Assembly: GCF_014205765.1 (NCBI RefSeq)
Contig: NZ_JACIIZ010000005.1
Location: forward strand, 198,837-262,836
Origin: Nitrospirillum iridis
GTDB lineage: Bacteria > Pseudomonadota > Alphaproteobacteria > Azospirillales > Azospirillaceae
DNA: 64,000 nt
Direction of reading: 5' to 3'
Part shown: positions 1-7,988 of the stretch, in pieces
Numbering within the stretch: position 1 is the first letter of the stretch
Layout of the letters: each line of letters opens with the position of its first letter
Notes under the pieces: model-generated
The model's input: the letters and a program-made list of their open reading frames with translations, nothing else
Database searches by the model: none
Told to the model about the DNA's origin: nothing
Made by a program: the position numbers and the translations under genes

Positions 1-1286
1 TGAATCTGGCGCCCGACTGGCCGGACGCCCTGACCAACCTGGGCCTGCTGCTGCAGGCCGATGGCCGGGTGGAGCAGGCGCTGGCCCTGCACCAGCGGGC
101 CGCCGATCTGGCGCCCGACGCCGCCAACATCCATGTCAACCTGGGGACGGCGCAACAGCTGGCGGGCCAAGGGGCGGCGGCGGTGGACAGCTACCGCCGC
201 GCGGTAGGCCTGGCGCCAGACGAGGCGACCTATCTGTCCAACCTGGGCCAGGCCCTGGCGGAACAGGGCCAGGTGGCGGAAGCGCTGGCCATCCACGCCC
301 AGGCGGCGGATCTGGCCCCGGAAAACGGCGTGGTGCGCTTCAACCAGGCGCTGGCCTGGTTGCTGGCCGGCGACGACGCCCAAGGCTGGCCCGCCTACGC
401 CTGGCGCTGGCGCGGTGGTGTCAGCGACCTGGTGGATCGGGGTTTCCCCGTGCCGGAATGGCGGGGGGAGCCTTTGGCCGGCCGCACCCTGCTGGTGCAC
501 GCGGAACAAGGATTGGGTGACACCCTGCAATTCGTCCGCTTCCTGGCACGCCTGCCGAAGGACGGGCATCTGGTGCTGGAGGTGCAGCCGCCGCTGCTCG
601 CCCTGCTGCGCGCCGGGCTGACGCCGCCGGATGTCACGGTGGTGGCCCGGGGGCAGTCCCTGCCCGCCTTTGACCTGCATCTGCCGCTGATGAGCCTGCC
701 GGCAGCACTGGGCATCCAGGACGCCGCGGACTTGGCGGCACCCGTGCCCTATCTGACGGCCGGCGCCGCACGGCCGGCCACTTGGCGCGGTCCCCTGGGC
801 CAGGACGGCATCTCCGTGGGATTGGCCTGGTCGGGCAATCCACGGCACCGGGCGGACCGGCTGCGCAGCATCCCGCTGGCCGCCCTGGCGGCGCCCTTGG
901 CCGGCGTGGCGGGGGTGACGCTGTGCGCGGTTCAGAAGGACCGCCGGCCTGGGGATGCGGAGGTGCTGTCAGCGCTGGGGGTGATGGACGCCCCTCTGGA
1001 GGATTTCAGCGAAACCGCCACCTTGCTGGCCGGGCTGGACCTGGTGATCACGGTGGATACGGCGGTGGCGCACCTGGCCGGCGCGCTGGGCCGACCGGTG
1101 TGGCTGCTGCTGCCCTTCGCCCCCGACTGGCGCTGGCGCCTGCACCGCGGCGACACGCCGTGGTATCCAAGCATGCGGCTGTTCCGGCAGGAAACGCAGG
1201 GGGACTGGATGTCGGTGATCGCCGAGGTGTCGGCGGCGCTGGCGGCCGAGACACCGGATGTGGGCAGAACCATATCGGCGGCCTGA
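1..1286 (+). CDS. TPR-repeat protein with C-terminal glycosyltransferase-9-like domain (5' partial)
   Basis: The reading frame is open from base 3, so the gene starts before the window. The visible N-terminal part is at least three TPR units (repeats with NLG, ALA and Y/F anchor residues; first in-window Met at base 69). From about residue 135 after that Met a domain like the GT9/heptosyltransferase fold follows, with HAEQGLGDTLQFVRF, GLAWSGNP and the late motif DLVITVDTAVAHLAGALGRPV that normally binds the nucleotide-sugar. TPR-GT9 fusions are common in Azospirillum/Magnetospirillum-type genomes and are thought to modify proteins or glycans. The acceptor cannot be told from sequence. The stop at 1284-1286 faces the convergent yqhA-like gene. 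Confidence 0.8.
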   Translation, partial: NLAPDWPDALTNLGLLLQADGRVEQALALHQRAADLAPDAANIHVNLGTAQQLAGQGAAAVDSYRRAVGLAPDEATYLSNLGQALAEQGQVAEALAIHAQAADLAPENGVVRFNQALAWLLAGDDAQGWPAYAWRWRGGVSDLVDRGFPVPEWRGEPLAGRTLLVHAEQGLGDTLQFVRFLARLPKDGHLVLEVQPPLLALLRAGLTPPDVTVVARGQSLPAFDLHLPLMSLPAALGIQDAADLAAPVPYLTAGAARPATWRGPLGQDGISVGLAWSGNPRHRADRLRSIPLAALAAPLAGVAGVTLCAVQKDRRPGDAEVLSALGVMDAPLEDFSETATLLAGLDLVITVDTAVAHLAGALGRPVWLLLPFAPDWRWRLHRGDTPWYPSMRLFRQETQGDWMSVIAEVSAALAAETPDVGRTISAA

Positions 1287-1340
1287 GATTTCAACCCAGG
1301 CCGCAAGTCCCGAGCGGAAGCGCCGGAAGCGACGGCGGGA

Positions 1341-1853
1341 TCAATGCCCGCTCGGCATGTTGTGGGCCTTCTCCGTCAGGTAATCCATCAGCGCCAGCAG
1401 GACGCCGGAGGCCACGAAGACCACGTGGATGACGGTGGACCACATCAGGTCTCGGTCGCTGTAGTCGCTGACGCTCATGAAGGCGCGCAGCAGCTGGATG
1501 CCGGAGATGGCGACGATGGAGGCGATGAGGCGCAGCTTCAGGCCTCCGAAATCCACCTCCCCCATCCATTCCAGGCGATCGGCGTGATTGGCCACGCTGA
1601 TCTTGGAGACGAAGTTCTCATAGCCGGCGAAGATGACCATCAGCACCAGATTGGCGATCAGCGACAGGTCGATCAGCGACAGCAGGCCCAGGATGATCTC
1701 ATGGGACGTGGCGTTCGCCAGGTTGGAGATCAGCTCGTACAGCTCATGGACGAATCCGGCCAGCGGCAGCAGCAGGGCCACCACCAGCCCGAGATAGAGG
1801 GGGGCGAGCAGCCAACGGCTGGCGAAAAGCACGCTTTCAATCCACCGGTCCAT
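1341..1853 (-). CDS. YqhA/UPF0114 family inner-membrane protein
   Basis: The 170-residue protein has four hydrophobic segments (about residues 12-32, 55-75, 105-122 and 138-155) and the family's usual arrangement: an N-terminal RWLLAPLYLGL segment, a mid-protein FAGYENFVSKI motif and a final segment ending in DYLTEKAHNMP. It belongs to UPF0114 (E. coli YqhA), a widespread membrane family of unknown function. I chose the Met at 1853 (MDRWIE) because the longer open frame upstream is low-complexity Ala/Val sequence antisense to a Gly-rich region. The gene is convergent with the TPR gene. Its neighbours do not suggest a role. Confidence 0.85.
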   Translation of the reverse strand: MDRWIESVLFASRWLLAPLYLGLVVALLLPLAGFVHELYELISNLANATSHEIILGLLSLIDLSLIANLVLMVIFAGYENFVSKISVANHADRLEWMGEVDFGGLKLRLIASIVAISGIQLLRAFMSVSDYSDRDLMWSTVIHVVFVASGVLLALMDYLTEKAHNMPSGH

Positions 1854-1977
1854 GAGCGTCCTTCCAGGGGCGGTTGGCCAAGGCGACAGGCAAAGGCTTG
1901 ATGGGGCGACCTTAACCGATTCCGGCGGCGGATTTCGACCGCATTGTCGCCCTGGCCCCTCGGCCCCTGGGGGAGCG

Positions 1978-2760
1978 CTACATGCCGCCCGGACCACCGC
2001 CCATGCCGCCACCGGGGCCACCCATGCCGCCGCCCGGACGACCGCCACCACCCATGCCGCCGCCGGGGCCGCCGCCACGACCGCCGCCGCCGCCCGGCTC
2101 CTGCATGGTCAGGTCGACCTTCTCGATCTCCTCCAGCGTCAGCAAGTTGTCATGGTTGGCGTCGATGACCTCGAACAAGGCGCGGGCGTAGGCGCGGAAT
2201 TCATCGCGGGTGACGCGAAAATCCACGTTGGTGTCAGCCGCCATGATGGGGTCGACCCCGCCGCGGCCACCGCCGCCCATACCGCCCATACCTCCCTCCA
2301 TACCGCCACCGGGGCCGCCGCCGGGACCACCGCTGGGCGCGCCTTCCGGCGGGGTACCGTCGGGACCACCCTGCCGGGGCGGGCCGCCCGGCGGGCCGTC
2401 GTGGCCCAGCTGTGCCATGCGGTCGGCCTGGCGCACCTTTTCCAGTTCGGTGACGTTCAGGGCGCCATCGCCATTCAGGTCATAATGGTTGAAGACGGCA
2501 TCGGCCTCCGCCTGGAACTCCTCGCGCGACAGCTTGCCGTCCTGGTTGGTGTCCACACGGATGAACCAGGCGCGCAAGGCGACCTTGGCCGCGTCCTCGG
2601 ACGTGGTGCGCCCCAGCGTCTGGCCCAGCGGCGTGGTCACATTGTAAAAGGTTTTATGGCTGGAGCATGCGGCCGTCAGCACCAGCCCCCCCAGCAGAAC
2701 CGGACGGATCAGCGCCGAGGGGCGACAGGTCGGGAGGCGGAACGGCGGGGGACGGTGCAT
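1978..2760 (-). CDS. EF-hand lipoprotein with Gly/Met/Pro-rich linker and tail
   Basis: The 260-residue protein starts at ATG 2760, preceded by AAGGA at a 7-nt gap; the in-frame GTG at 2775 has no better site. A hydrophobic stretch ends in a lipobox (LTAAC, Cys32), so it is probably a lipid-anchored envelope protein. Four EF-hand loops are visible: D70-E81 and D94-E105 are canonical (DTNQDGKLSREE, DLNGDGALNVTE). D176-E187 and D200-E211 lack the usual Gly at loop position 6 and may bind calcium weakly. Between the pairs and at the C-terminus lie long GGGM/GGPG runs. Calcium sensing or scaffolding at the envelope is inferred; no enzyme domain is present. Confidence 0.8.
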   Translation of the reverse strand: MHRPPPFRLPTCRPSALIRPVLLGGLVLTAACSSHKTFYNVTTPLGQTLGRTTSEDAAKVALRAWFIRVDTNQDGKLSREEFQAEADAVFNHYDLNGDGALNVTELEKVRQADRMAQLGHDGPPGGPPRQGGPDGTPPEGAPSGGPGGGPGGGMEGGMGGMGGGGRGGVDPIMAADTNVDFRVTRDEFRAYARALFEVIDANHDNLLTLEEIEKVDLTMQEPGGGGGRGGGPGGGMGGGGRPGGGMGGPGGGMGGGPGGM

Positions 2761-3227
2761 CGAATGTTCCTTCACGTTGCGCGGAGCGCGCGGTCACAGT
2801 GCGCGGAGCGCGCGGTATCAAGCGGTCCAGACCCGGGCCAGGCACGTGAGGGTCGGTCATGGCGACGGCCCCGGGGAAAGCGGCGGGTGGTCGGTTCTTT
2901 CACGCGCCAAGGCAGGCGACCTGTCGGGTTGCGGCTGCCAGGGCGACCCCGCCGACAGCATGGGTTGCCTACCCCCGTTGGTAAACAACGCTTTTACAAC
3001 ATCCCCCAAATGACAAAGCCGCCATGCGCACGCGACAACAGGGCGGATGATTTTCCGATTTTGGCCCGCTGGCCGCGCCGGTATGGTTAAATGGACGGCT
3101 GGGGAGACAGGTTCGACCCGGCTCATCCGTATTGAGCATGCGCCCGCATGCACGTGCCCGATGCGGCATCCCGCCCCTGCGGCCGGTTCCGGCCGTTCCT
3201 AGTCCCGTTGCTGGAGGCATCCTCCCG
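2761..3227. other. Divergent intergenic region between EF-hand lipoprotein and mlaA
   Basis: About 470 bases without a supported gene. It must hold the promoters of both divergent genes, but I could not fix a convincing -35/-10 pair. The only clear structure is a 17-base direct repeat next to the lipoprotein start. The short open frames here have no family resemblance and no ribosome binding sites. Confidence 0.5.
2778..2816. repeat. 17-bp direct repeat, two copies
   Basis: TGCGCGGAGCGCGCGGT occurs at 2778-2794 and again, identically, at 2800-2816, a period of 22 bases (about two helical turns). It lies 18 bases upstream of the lipoprotein start codon, in its leader or core promoter. Two same-face sites could bind a regulator. 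It could equally be a simple GC-rich duplication. Confidence 0.6.
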
Positions 3228-4130
3228 ATGCTGCGTCCCGGTTTCCCCTCCGTCTCCCCCTCGGCCCGCGCCCCCCGACGCTTCGGTTTGAAGGCGGCCG
3301 CCCTGTTGGGCTTGCTGGCCCTGCCCCTGGTGCCGCCAACCGCCGCCCACGCGCAGGAGGCGGCCATGCCCGCCGCCCCGGCTGATGGGGGTGGCGCCAA
3401 CCGCACCGAGGTCGCCGAGGCCAAGACGGCGGAGGCGCGCGCGGCCATCGCCGCCGCCCAGGAGGAGGACGCCAACGACCCGCTGGAAGGCATGAACCGC
3501 GCCATCTTCTGGTTCAACGAAGGCGTGGACACGGTGCTGCTGCGTCCGGCGGCCAAGGTCTACCGCACGGTGATGCCGGACTTCGCCCAGACCGGCATCC
3601 GCAACGTGCTGTGGAACCTGCGCTCTCCCCTGACGCTGGCCAACAAGCTGCTGCAGGGTGACTGGGACGGGGCCGAGGTGGCGACGGAGCGGTTTTTCAT
3701 CAATTCCACCATCGGGCTGGGCGGCCTGGTCGACGTGGCGGGCGATCACGGCCTGACCTACGAGTATGAAAGCTTCGACCAGACCCTGGCGGTCTGGGGC
3801 GTGCCGGAGGGTTTCTACCTGATGCTGCCCTTCCTGGGCGCCTCCACCGCCCGCGACGCCGTGGGCTTCGGCGTCGAGGCCTATGCCGACCCGGTGTCGC
3901 GCTACCTGGGGAACACCCATGACACCTGGGCCAGCTACACCCGCGCCGGCGTCTACGCCGTGGACCTGCGCGCCCAATACCTGGACGTGCTGGACGACAT
4001 GAAGCGCAACAGCGTGGACTACTACGCCACCATGCGCTCGCTGTACCGCCAGCGGCAGAACAACTATATCCGCAACGGCAAGGTGGATCCGGACCAGTTC
4101 CCCTCCATCCCCGACTACGACAGCAAATAG
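3228..4130 (+). CDS. mlaA: MlaA/VacJ family outer-membrane phospholipid-retrieval protein
   Basis: MlaA removes phospholipids from the outer leaflet of the outer membrane and passes them to the Mla system. The protein (300 residues from ATG 3228, GGAGG upstream) carries the family core: NDPLEGMNRAIFWFNE near residue 78, then NLLQGDW/RFFINSTIGLGGL-type and GVPEGFYLMLPFLGASTARDAVG segments. The N-terminus is a signal peptide ending PTAAHA before QEA, a type I cleavage site. No lipobox cysteine is visible, unlike E. coli VacJ. The other Mla genes are not nearby. A strong terminator follows at 4164. Confidence 0.9.
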   Translation: MLRPGFPSVSPSARAPRRFGLKAAALLGLLALPLVPPTAAHAQEAAMPAAPADGGGANRTEVAEAKTAEARAAIAAAQEEDANDPLEGMNRAIFWFNEGVDTVLLRPAAKVYRTVMPDFAQTGIRNVLWNLRSPLTLANKLLQGDWDGAEVATERFFINSTIGLGGLVDVAGDHGLTYEYESFDQTLAVWGVPEGFYLMLPFLGASTARDAVGFGVEAYADPVSRYLGNTHDTWASYTRAGVYAVDLRAQYLDVLDDMKRNSVDYYATMRSLYRQRQNNYIRNGKVDPDQFPSIPDYDSK

Positions 4131-4163
4131 CCTTTCCCTTTCGAGATAGAGACGGCTTATCCC

Positions 4164-4211
4164 AAGGGCTGGTGTGCGGGGCGAATCGCACACCAGCCCT
4201 TGTGCATTTTT
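4164..4211 (+). terminator. Rho-independent terminator after mlaA
   Basis: A perfect 15-bp stem (4164-4178 with 4187-4201, arms AAGGGCTGGTGTGCG and complement) with an 8-nt loop is followed by GTGCATTTTT. It lies 33 bases after the mlaA stop codon. Confidence 0.85.
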
Positions 4212-4327
4212 GTCCATGGTGCCAAGGTCATTGTGATCACAAACATGCCGGGCGCCGCGGGTGATCCGCCCGCAATGGTCCCGGTTTTGATTAGTGGGAA
4301 CAAGACCCCCCGAAGACGGGGTCACGC

Positions 4328-4894
4328 ATGAGGACAGACCCCACCATGCCGCTCACCCGCCCCCAGACGGCGTCCTTGCCGGTCGGCGACCTGACCTTGG
4401 ACATGGGCCCCCAGCTGGATATGGACCGCTACGTTCCGGCCTTCCTGAACACCATCGCCAACAAGCTGTCCAGCGGCGCCTCCCGCCTGTACTTCAAGCA
4501 CTTCGGCATCGGGGTGGTGGAGTGGCGCATCATGGTCCATCTGGTGGCGGAACCGTGGTGCACCGCCGCCCGCATCTGCCAGATCATCGGCATGGACAAG
4601 GCGGCCGTCAGCCGCAGCTACGCCCTGATGGAGGATCGCGGCCTGATCCAGCTTCGCCCGGCGGAGCCCCGGGGACGCGAGGCCGCCCTGACCGTGGCCG
4701 GCCGCGACCTTCACGACCGCATCCTGGTCATGGCCCTGGAACGGGAGCGCCGACTGCTGGCGGACCTGAGCCCGCGGGAGGTCGACACCCTGATCAGCCT
4801 GTTGGGCCGATTGCTGGCCCGCATCCCCCACGTCAACGCCTACGACCCCTCGCCCGAGGAATTGGGCGGCACGGCGCCAGAGCGGCCGGCCTGA
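4328..4894 (+). CDS. MarR family transcriptional regulator
   Basis: The product is a winged-helix dimer regulator of 188 residues (182 if ATG 4346 is used; neither start has a strong Shine-Dalgarno). The MarR core is clear: a dimerisation helix (YVPAFLNTIANKLSSGASRLY), then GIGVVEWRIMVHL, the recognition helix MDKAAVSRSYALMEDRGLI and the wing RPAEPRGREAALTVAGRDL. The C-terminal helix LSPREVDTLISLLGRLL completes the fold. No adjacent transporter or enzyme identifies its target. The next gene on the same strand is 290 bases away. Confidence 0.85.
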   Translation: MRTDPTMPLTRPQTASLPVGDLTLDMGPQLDMDRYVPAFLNTIANKLSSGASRLYFKHFGIGVVEWRIMVHLVAEPWCTAARICQIIGMDKAAVSRSYALMEDRGLIQLRPAEPRGREAALTVAGRDLHDRILVMALERERRLLADLSPREVDTLISLLGRLLARIPHVNAYDPSPEELGGTAPERPA

Positions 4895-5184
4895 GGCGCG
4901 GCCCCATGCGGCTGTAACAAACAAGCCCAACCACCAGCCAGATTTGGCCCCATCGGGAACACAATCCGGCGTCATCAATATCCGCAGGGCACATCCTGGT
5001 ACATCCCAAGCCCGCGTACCAAACCACCAAGTTTCACCGAGACCGGAGCCCCAGCGCCGGTAGATGACGCCGCCCCGCCACGGTCCTTGGACCGTGCGGG
5101 AACCTTGCCCTGATCTTCGGGGTTGAAGGGCGGTGTGGCGCGCCCCGCCCGGGGCCCGGCTAATCGACGACGAAGGAGATGGAC

Positions 5185-5772
5185 ATGCGGATGCATTTGC
5201 TTGCGGCCACGCTGTTGGCCACCGGTCTGATCGGCGGCACGGCTTTCGCCCAATCCGTCACTGGCGCGAACGACATTGTCGCCCCGCCCGAGGCCAACGC
5301 CCCGCCCCCGGCCCCGATGGGGGATGAGGGCGCCATCGGCCCGGTGACGACGACCACCACAACGTCGACCACCTCTTCCAGCTATCAGGGCACCACGGTC
5401 ATCGTGCGGCCCAAGGGCATGATGTCCACCGGCACCGGCAAGGTGAACACCGCCATGAAGCCGGGCGACACCGTGCCGAAGCCCGTCTGCCTGGAAGGTA
5501 CCGACCCGCACGTCTGGACGGCGCCCGTGGTGTTCGGCATGCCGCAGGGCGCCGGGCAGGTGCAGGGCATCGACACCTGGGTGGAAGATCAGGGGGGCAA
5601 GTGGGTGATCAAGTCGGCCCTGCGCGCCGGCGAGGGCGACGCCGCCGTCAGCGACCAAGGCCAGGGCGGTTGGGTCGAGGTCAGCACCATGTGCACCGCG
5701 CCCGGCGTCACCGACAGTGAGCGGGCGCCCACCCTGCAGGCCGCTTCGGCGTCCCAGGCGGCGATGCGCTGA
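5185..5772 (+). CDS. Secreted protein of unknown function with Thr/Ser-rich linker
   Basis: I start at ATG 5185 because AAGGAG ends 6 bases before it; the ATG at 5179 touches that site. The 195-residue product has a signal peptide (MRMHLLAATLLATGLIGGTAFA, cut before QS), then a Pro/Ala-rich stretch, a run of Thr/Ser (about residues 55-70), and a C-terminal region with two cysteines (CLEGTDPHVW and STMCTAPG) that could form a disulfide. I do not recognise the family. It is probably periplasmic. Confidence 0.7.
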   Translation: MRMHLLAATLLATGLIGGTAFAQSVTGANDIVAPPEANAPPPAPMGDEGAIGPVTTTTTTSTTSSSYQGTTVIVRPKGMMSTGTGKVNTAMKPGDTVPKPVCLEGTDPHVWTAPVVFGMPQGAGQVQGIDTWVEDQGGKWVIKSALRAGEGDAAVSDQGQGGWVEVSTMCTAPGVTDSERAPTLQAASASQAAMR

Positions 5773-5862
5773 CGCCCCTGAAAAGGCCGTACCCCCGTCC
5801 ATCCGTGACTATCCGCGTGATATCAGGGGCGGCCTTTCCCGAACACCGTTGAGTGACCGACA

Positions 5863-5904
5863 CTGAGGCCGGCCGCGGTTCCGATGGAACCCGGCCGGCC
5901 TCAG
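5863..5904. terminator. Bidirectional hairpin between convergent genes
   Basis: CTGAGGCCGGCC (5863-5874) pairs with 5893-5904, and an inner GGTTCC/GGAACC stem (5877-5882, 5886-5891) closes on a 3-nt loop. It sits between the convergent secreted-protein gene and the LuxR-type gene. There is no strong T-tract, so it may work with Rho. A second smaller hairpin built on AAAGGCCG/CGGCCTTT lies just upstream of it. Confidence 0.6.
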
Positions 5905-5965
5905 CCGTTTGGGGACCGGCATCCGGATGGGCCAGGCAGGCGCCGGCGGTTGCGACCGCGCTCCA

Positions 5966-6403
5966 TCACAGGTCAGCGGCCAGTGTCGGGGTGTTCACTT
6001 TCCCCCGAAATATCATTTCCCCAAGCGTGTGGATGCCCAGTTTTTCACGGGCACGCTCCCGATGCTTGCGGACGGTCAGCGGGCTGATGTCCAGCAGACG
6101 GGCGATCTCCTTGCTGGTCAAGCCGGCGACGACATGGCGGACCACTTCAGCCTCGCGCGGGCGCAACGCGTCCCAGACCAGCGGATCGGCAGCCGCGATG
6201 GCCGGCCCCGGACCGACGGCGGCGCCCGCGTGGGCGATCAAGCGGGCGGTCGAATTGAGCCCCAGCTTGCGCATGATGCTGGAGCGGTGCTTGCGGACGG
6301 TCAGTTCCGCGATGTCCAGCTTGGCGGCGATTTGCCCGCTGGACAGGCCACGCCCGATCAGGTCGAGGATTTGGGCTTCACGGTGGGTAAGGGGCGACGA
6401 CAT
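5966..6403 (-). CDS. Regulator made of two tandem LuxR-type HTH domains
   Basis: This 145-residue protein consists almost entirely of two GerE/LuxR-type HTH domains. Domain 1 is about residues 3-58 (LTHREAQILDLIGRGLSSGQI, ELTVRKHRSSIMRKLG). Domain 2 is about residues 75-132 (LRPREAEVVRHVVAGLTSKEI, PLTVRKHRERAREKLG). Both keep the recognition-helix motif LTVRKHR. There is no receiver, autoinducer-binding or ATPase domain. GGGAG lies about 9 bases before ATG 6403. Two DNA-binding modules in one chain could grip a full operator without dimerising; that is inference. Target genes are unknown. It is divergent from the DP-EP island. Confidence 0.8.
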   Translation of the reverse strand: MSSPLTHREAQILDLIGRGLSSGQIAAKLDIAELTVRKHRSSIMRKLGLNSTARLIAHAGAAVGPGPAIAAADPLVWDALRPREAEVVRHVVAGLTSKEIARLLDISPLTVRKHRERAREKLGIHTLGEMIFRGKVNTPTLAADL

Positions 6404-6841
6404 GTCGGTTGGCTCCCAGGTGGTTCGTGATGGCCGCGACGCTTGGGCGCCAACGGCCCGACCACCATGCCCCTCGTGGGAAGAGTTCTTCCTTCCGTTA
6501 TCTTTCCCCCAGTTAACATATTGATATAAAATGATAATACGTCACTTAGGTCGCCCTGCGATCCATTCGCGGAAGGGCACCCGGTCTCCCCCCGGGGACG
6601 CATATCCTGGGGACGCACCGCCGCCCGTCGACACTCGGCGGCGGTCATTGACCTTCAAACGCGCCGTATCACCCAGCAACGTCTCGCGCCATAGTCCCGC
6701 CTTGAACTTTTGCGCGTGTTAATATATAAAATAATCTTATGGAGGGTGTTCTTTGCTGAGGCCCTTGGCTTTAAATCTTTAGCGGTATGTATCTTTTAAA
6801 TTCGTCTCAATAAACATCGCGCCAAGCTGGAGTCAAAAATC
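6404..6841. other. AT-rich divergent intergenic region
   Basis: A 438-base gene-free stretch between the tandem-LuxR gene (minus) and the first DP-EP-like gene (plus). The parts at 6510-6545 and 6715-6745 are much richer in A/T than the surrounding genome (runs such as TTAATATATAAAATAATC). It must contain both promoters, but no single -35/-10 pair is clearly better than others. I see no RNA gene or dyad operator. Confidence 0.5.
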
Positions 6842-7255
6842 ATGACGCAAGCTCGCCAGTACGTCTCCAAAAAGACCTTGCCGATAAAGGTCCACCTCTG
6901 TGTGGATAAGAACGCGGCGCCGGGAACCGCGCCGGTATGGTATTTCAACGACATGACCGCTGACGTCATTTCCATAGGCGTCGGGATTCGATACGGCCAT
7001 ATCCAGTTCGAGCTGACGGAGAAGAGCGCGCGATCCTTCATCTTCACCGGCGCGACCATCCAATCAAGCTGCGACGACCTTAAGGTCGCCTGCGTCGAAG
7101 AGACTTACATCGTCGTCGACAATGACCAGCAGAATCGAAACCACGTCGGCAAAATCATCCTTACCGTCGCCACCAAGGAAACCGCGTCGGGATCAAGCCC
7201 CCTGACCTTCACGTCACCGGACCCTGAAGTCACCAATACGGGTGAAAACGGCTGA
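6842..7255 (+). CDS. Small DP-EP-like protein, copy 1
   Basis: The 137-residue product has no signal peptide or membrane segment and alternates short hydrophobic strands, as expected for a beta-sandwich. It resembles copy 2 (7512-7982) throughout: PIKVHLCVD / VDVIVHIQQ, PVWYFNDMTAD / LVWYYNGVAGD, LTVATKE / FTVATLD, and an identical ten-residue block SPDPEVTNTG near the C-terminus. The DPE motif suggests the DP-EP family (formerly DUF1888), which has no known function; that assignment is from memory. GGAG lies 9 bases before the ATG. Confidence 0.7.
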   Translation: MTQARQYVSKKTLPIKVHLCVDKNAAPGTAPVWYFNDMTADVISIGVGIRYGHIQFELTEKSARSFIFTGATIQSSCDDLKVACVEETYIVVDNDQQNRNHVGKIILTVATKETASGSSPLTFTSPDPEVTNTGENG

Positions 7256-7511
7256 GCGCGATGTGGCCGGCATCGCACCCTCAATGTCCTCATCGAGGTG
7301 GAAACCGCACCCACGCAAAATTTCAGGACCTACAGAGCGATTGGCACCCCGACGGGTGGTGATTGCTGCAAAACCTGGATGCCAGAAGGCATGATCAGCA
7401 AGAAGTACGGGAAGGGGGGAGCGGCGATTAACCAGAACTCCCCGTCCCGCACCTCAACCCGCGACGTTCATCCGACCGAGATTGTCATCATCCGGTCGCC
7501 ATGAAATCCTC

Positions 7512-7982
7512 TCAGGCTTTCGTTACAGGAGGGGGCGCCTCCCAATCTCCGGTATTGGTCACCTCGGGGTCCGGGCTCTCAAAGCTATCTTCATCATAGC
7601 CATTGCCGTAAGGGGCGACCACGCCATCAAGAGTAGCGACGGTAAACGTGAGGCCACCGACCGTCACGTGATGATTCTCTTGCGTATCTGAAATTATGAC
7701 ACAGTCGTCTGTTATGGATTTTACTTCAAGATCTTCGTACTCGTCGCCGTGATCGTCGCACTTCCTTACCAAGTCAACGTCCAAAAATCTAAATTTGCTT
7801 TTTGTATATGAATCCATCTGAAAATTTATTTCAGATGTGGAAATATTTGCCATAATATCTAGATTGTCTCCAGCAACGCCATTATAGTACCATACAAGCT
7901 TGGTTAATTTACCCTCATCTACCTGCTGTATGTGGACTATCACATCAACCGCAGACCCTTTAACTGAAACATGATCTGTCAT
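7512..7982 (-). CDS. Small DP-EP-like protein, copy 2, coupled to the STAND regulator
   Basis: The 156-residue paralog of copy 1 shares the SPDPEVTNTG block and the pattern of beta-strands described there. It adds an acidic stretch (KCDDHGDEYEDLEV) and a Pro-rich tail (EAPPPVTKA). Its ATG at 7982 lies 6 bases after the stop of the large STAND regulator on the same strand, so the two are probably co-transcribed and translationally coupled. Bases 7680-7960 are distinctly AT-rich against the flanking genes, which suggests recent acquisition. Function unknown. Confidence 0.7.
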   Translation of the reverse strand: MTDHVSVKGSAVDVIVHIQQVDEGKLTKLVWYYNGVAGDNLDIMANISTSEINFQMDSYTKSKFRFLDVDLVRKCDDHGDEYEDLEVKSITDDCVIISDTQENHHVTVGGLTFTVATLDGVVAPYGNGYDEDSFESPDPEVTNTGDWEAPPPVTKA

Positions 7983-7988
7983 GGTCGC

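Noticed and set aside
2778-2816. Direct repeat considered as a CRISPR seed or iteron
   Set aside because: Only two copies with a 5-base gap; no array, cas genes or replication genes nearby.
1852-3090. Long plus-strand open frame antisense to the EF-hand lipoprotein
   Set aside because: It is a His/Thr/Ala-rich shadow of the Gly-rich minus-strand gene; no family motif and the minus-strand protein has EF-hands and a lipobox.
6404-6841. AT-rich stretch considered as a replication origin
   Set aside because: No DnaA boxes or iterons seen, and none of the usual origin neighbours are present.
7298-7504. Small plus-strand frame between the two DP-EP-like genes, beginning near LNVLIEVETAPTQ
   Set aside because: The first strand is reminiscent of the DP-EP N-terminus, possibly a remnant third copy, but the rest shows no similarity and there is no ribosome site.
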